A DNA stretch of 64,000 nt from Tribonema minus. Its lineage: Eukaryota; Sar; Xanthophyceae; Tribonematales; Tribonemataceae. The stretch is from the NCBI GenBank assembly GCA_017506865.1, contig JAFCMP010000104.1:186001-250000 (forward strand), given 5' to 3'. The notes below the pieces were generated by a model. It was given only the letters and a program-made list of their open reading frames with translations, was not told the DNA's origin and did no database searches. The position numbers were made by a program, and so were the translations under genes. The number at the start of each line of letters is the position of its first letter. The stretch's first letter is position 1. This document shows, one piece after another, positions 61,824 to 64,000 of the stretch.

Positions 61824-63373
61824 ATGATGCAAGCAATTAACCAACGAGCCTGCCTGCATGCGTTGAACCTCCTGTGCGCGCAGCGTTACTCCTGCAACCG
61901 GTGCTCCTACAAGAAGCGCAAGTGCTCTGGCACGTCACCCTGCCAGTTGTGCGTGGCGAGCGGGCACGCCGCGTCATGTCACTACAGCACGGTGCGTCAC
62001 CATCACCAGTTGTCGCTCATCAACTTGAAGTTAGAGATTCAGTGCATGTGGTCACTTGTGCAAGCGCTTCAAGTTCTCGTTGTTGCGCTAAGCACATGTC
62101 ATCATTGATGCGCAGTCCTCAATCTGATAAAATGTGTGTTTGAAGTTGCGTGTTTAAAGTTGCAGACCTAACTGACAGCATCCCCCACCCAGCAGTGAGA
62201 GATGCAACAGCAATCTGAACACGCTCCCCTGCAGTGACGGCTGATTCTGCCGCTTGTGTCCCCCACATGTTAGTAGGCAGCTGCCAATGCAGTGCTCAAC
62301 CATTGCCATGCCTACGTCCACTGGCAGACCTGGCATCTGCGCTCCGGCTTCTGAGCGCGAGTGTTTGCCTGAGCAAGGCTGCACTCGGTGACTTGCGATG
62401 ATGGTGCTGCTGTGGCATGCTTGCCCTGACACTGCTCTCACACATGTACAATGGGAACTTGAAGTGGGTCCTGCCGGTCCAGATCAACAGCACAAATGTT
62501 CACGCTACTTCAATATCGCTTCTAATCTGTGAAGTATTTCTTTGTATGCGCCTCAGCGGCAATCATTGCACCAGTGCCAGGTTACCTTGACATGCTTCCA
62601 TCACGGCTTCAACGAAGCAGGCACGCTCTGCTGTGTTTAGCCATTCCACATCCTAGTTGCGGCCCTGCACCGAAACCCCTGGACCCTAACCCCCTGCCCC
62701 CCGTCTGCGCTCACTCCATCGCCCCCCTGGTGCCCATGTCGCAGGCAGCGAAGCGTGGCCCAAAACCCAAGCGGTCAAAGCCGTCACATGAGGGCGGCGA
62801 CGCTCCAACGTTTCCGTACTTCAACCCTGGAAATGCGCTCATGAGCAGCGGCATCGCGGCCGCGGCGTCAGCGTCGCCGTCGCCGCCGCCGCAGCAGCAG
62901 CAGCAGCAGCAGCAGGTCAGCGAGCCGCAGCAGCGGCGGCGGCGGCGGCAGCACCTGCTGCCAGAGGACGAGCTGTCGCTCAAACGAGAGCAAGACTTTT
63001 CTGACGCGCAGCAGCCGTGGCAGCAACACGAGCAGCAGCAGCAACCGCAGCCGCAGCAGTGGTGGCAACCGCAGCAGCAGCAGCTGCAGCTGGCAGAGCA
63101 GCAGATGTTGAAGTACGAGCTGATGCCGGAACCGCAGGTGCCGCTGCGGACGGGGTTTCCCTCCGTGGCGTCTCCCATGAGGCATGATGCAGCTTTGCTG
63201 CCTGACCAGTGGCCGCTAGGGTGGCAGCAGGAGCAGCAGCAGCAGCAGCAGGGGCGGCACCAGCAAGAGCAGCAGCGGCAGCCGCTGGAGCAGATTGACC
63301 AGTGCTTTGATGACTACCATCAGGACGCGCCGCTATTGCCACCGCTGCTGCTGCCGCCGCCGCCGCCGCCGCC

Positions 63374-63406
<33 letters not shown>

Positions 63407-63425
63407 GCAGCAGGACAATGATCAC

Positions 63426-63457
<32 letters not shown>

Positions 63458-63492
63458 GCAACAGCAGAAGCAGCAGCAGCAGCAGCATCAGG

Positions 63493-63548
<56 letters not shown>

Positions 63549-63773
63549 GACGAGCAGCAGCGGCAGCGGCAGCAGCGGTGGCAGCAGCGGCAAGAGCAGC
63601 CGCACACGCACAATGACACGCAGCAGCATGACCAGGAACACCAACTCGTCATCCAGCGCAACCCTGGGCAGTTCAGTGCAAGCGGAGGTGATTTGTTGAG
63701 CGCTGCTGACACATTCGGCCACCACGAGCGGCGCTACCTGGAGTCCTTCCTGATGTCGCACAGGGGGCTGGGG
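61824..63773 (+). CDS. Zn2Cys6 zinc-cluster transcription factor, 5' part
   Basis: Two exons are in view, 61824-61991 and 62745-63773, joined in phase; the gene continues beyond the window. The start is the ATG pair at 61824, which gives the zinc cluster the N-terminal position usual in the family. SCNRCSYKKRKCSGTSPCQL followed by CVASGHAASC fits C-x2-C-x6-C-x5-C-x2-C-x8-C exactly, with the basic loop KKRK. The next exon supplies the basic linker AAKRGPKPKR, a Pro/Ser stretch, then about 250 residues dominated by glutamine (63225-63600), and a charged end (GHHERRYLESFLMSHRGLG) before a gtgagc donor. The cluster binds two zinc ions and CGG-type half sites in fungi; the DNA target here is unknown. 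The Gln tract is a likely activation or phase-separation region. Confidence 0.85.
63378..63552 (+). repeat. In-frame (CAG/CAA)n tract
   Basis: About 175 bp, almost entirely CAG with scattered CAA, CAT, AAG and GAG codons, inside the zinc-cluster gene. A shorter CAG run lies at 62888-62915. Length is likely polymorphic. Confidence 0.95.
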
Positions 63774-63930
63774 GTGAGCACTGAGATCGATAGTCGTCTT
63801 TCAACTTTAACTTGATGATTGAAAAGTGTGCGATTGTGTTCATGAACGTAGGATTGTCAGTGTGAACTGGATGGAATCTGCGCGTATGCTGTGCAGCAGA
63901 TGCTGCTGGTCCATTTTGTGCTCTATTTAC

Positions 63931-63975
63931 TTCCGCTTGAGGGGCGGAAACCCTTGGGCTGTTCTGCACCACGTT
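63931..63975 (+). repeat. Dispersed CCGCTTG-GGGCGGAAACCC repeat, copy 3
   Basis: TTCCGCTTGAGGGGCGGAAA then CCCT, an insertion, and GTTCTGCACCACGTTGTA. It lies in the intron after the long exon of the zinc-cluster gene. Confidence 0.75.
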
Positions 63976-64000
63976 GTATACACCTATGCCCCAATTGAGC

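Noticed and set aside
62529..62744. Extension of the zinc-cluster exon upstream to 62529
   Set aside because: The open frame starts at a non-ATG codon and lacks the zinc cluster. The cluster exon ending at 61991 joins 62745 in phase and supplies the expected basic linker directly.
1..64000. CRISPR array
   Set aside because: The regular repeats found here are exon edges or microsatellites without uniform spacers, and the genome is eukaryotic.
1..64000. tRNA genes
   Set aside because: I looked for the T-loop GGTTCGAATCC-type box paired with a D-loop box and found no convincing cloverleaf. Software could still find one with introns.

Overview
This window is nuclear DNA from a eukaryote, most likely a GC-rich microalga. 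A stramenopile or haptophyte fits best, but the taxon is inferred. The support is: many GT-AG introns, TTAGGG-type telomeric repeats inside introns, a nuclear copy of AT-rich mitochondrial DNA (rns, cox2 and nad9 pieces), a Zn2Cys6 zinc cluster, and F-box-like/ankyrin proteins built on a WARANGCPW repeat.

Layout. (1) 1-4549: low complexity sequence and a decayed non-LTR retrotransposon fragment. (2) 4550-19942 (+): the 3' eleven exons of a large gene whose C-terminal half is Ser/Gly/Gln-rich; every exon junction I placed is phase-consistent, with one in-frame TGA in the second exon and one GC donor. It may be a Zn2Cys6-type regulator, which is inferred. (3) 21918-23408 (+): an intronless multi-pass membrane protein. 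(4) 25506-41439 (-): a tandem family of F-box-like/ankyrin genes, three intact, one with a nonsense codon and one collapsed, lying in large direct and inverted duplications with the mitochondrial insert at one junction. (5) 41693-57294 (+): a complete gene for the nuclear exosome 3'-5' exonuclease RRP6/EXOSC10. I placed 13 exons; all junction phases agree and they sum to 920 codons including the stop. (6) 59027-59559 (+): a possible unknown spliced gene. (7) 61824-end (+): the 5' part of a Zn2Cys6 transcription factor gene with a long Gln tract.

The most striking signal is that nearly every exon edge in both long spliced genes is surrounded by a short tandem array of decaying copies of itself. 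Copies upstream of an exon keep the acceptor and the exon's 5' end. Copies downstream keep the exon's 3' end and the donor. I call these exon echoes. They are interleaved with a quasi-palindrome, AACTT(C/G)AAGTT, that is scattered through the non-coding DNA. One 238 bp element with 44 bp perfect terminal inverted repeats carries an exon echo, and an identical solo copy of its terminus sits in the middle of another echo array.

Functional links between the genes are not evident. RRP6 is a housekeeping RNA-decay gene. The ankyrin family looks like a rapidly evolving paralogous cluster. All exon calls rest on reading splice consensus, phase and remembered family sequence; nothing was aligned by software.
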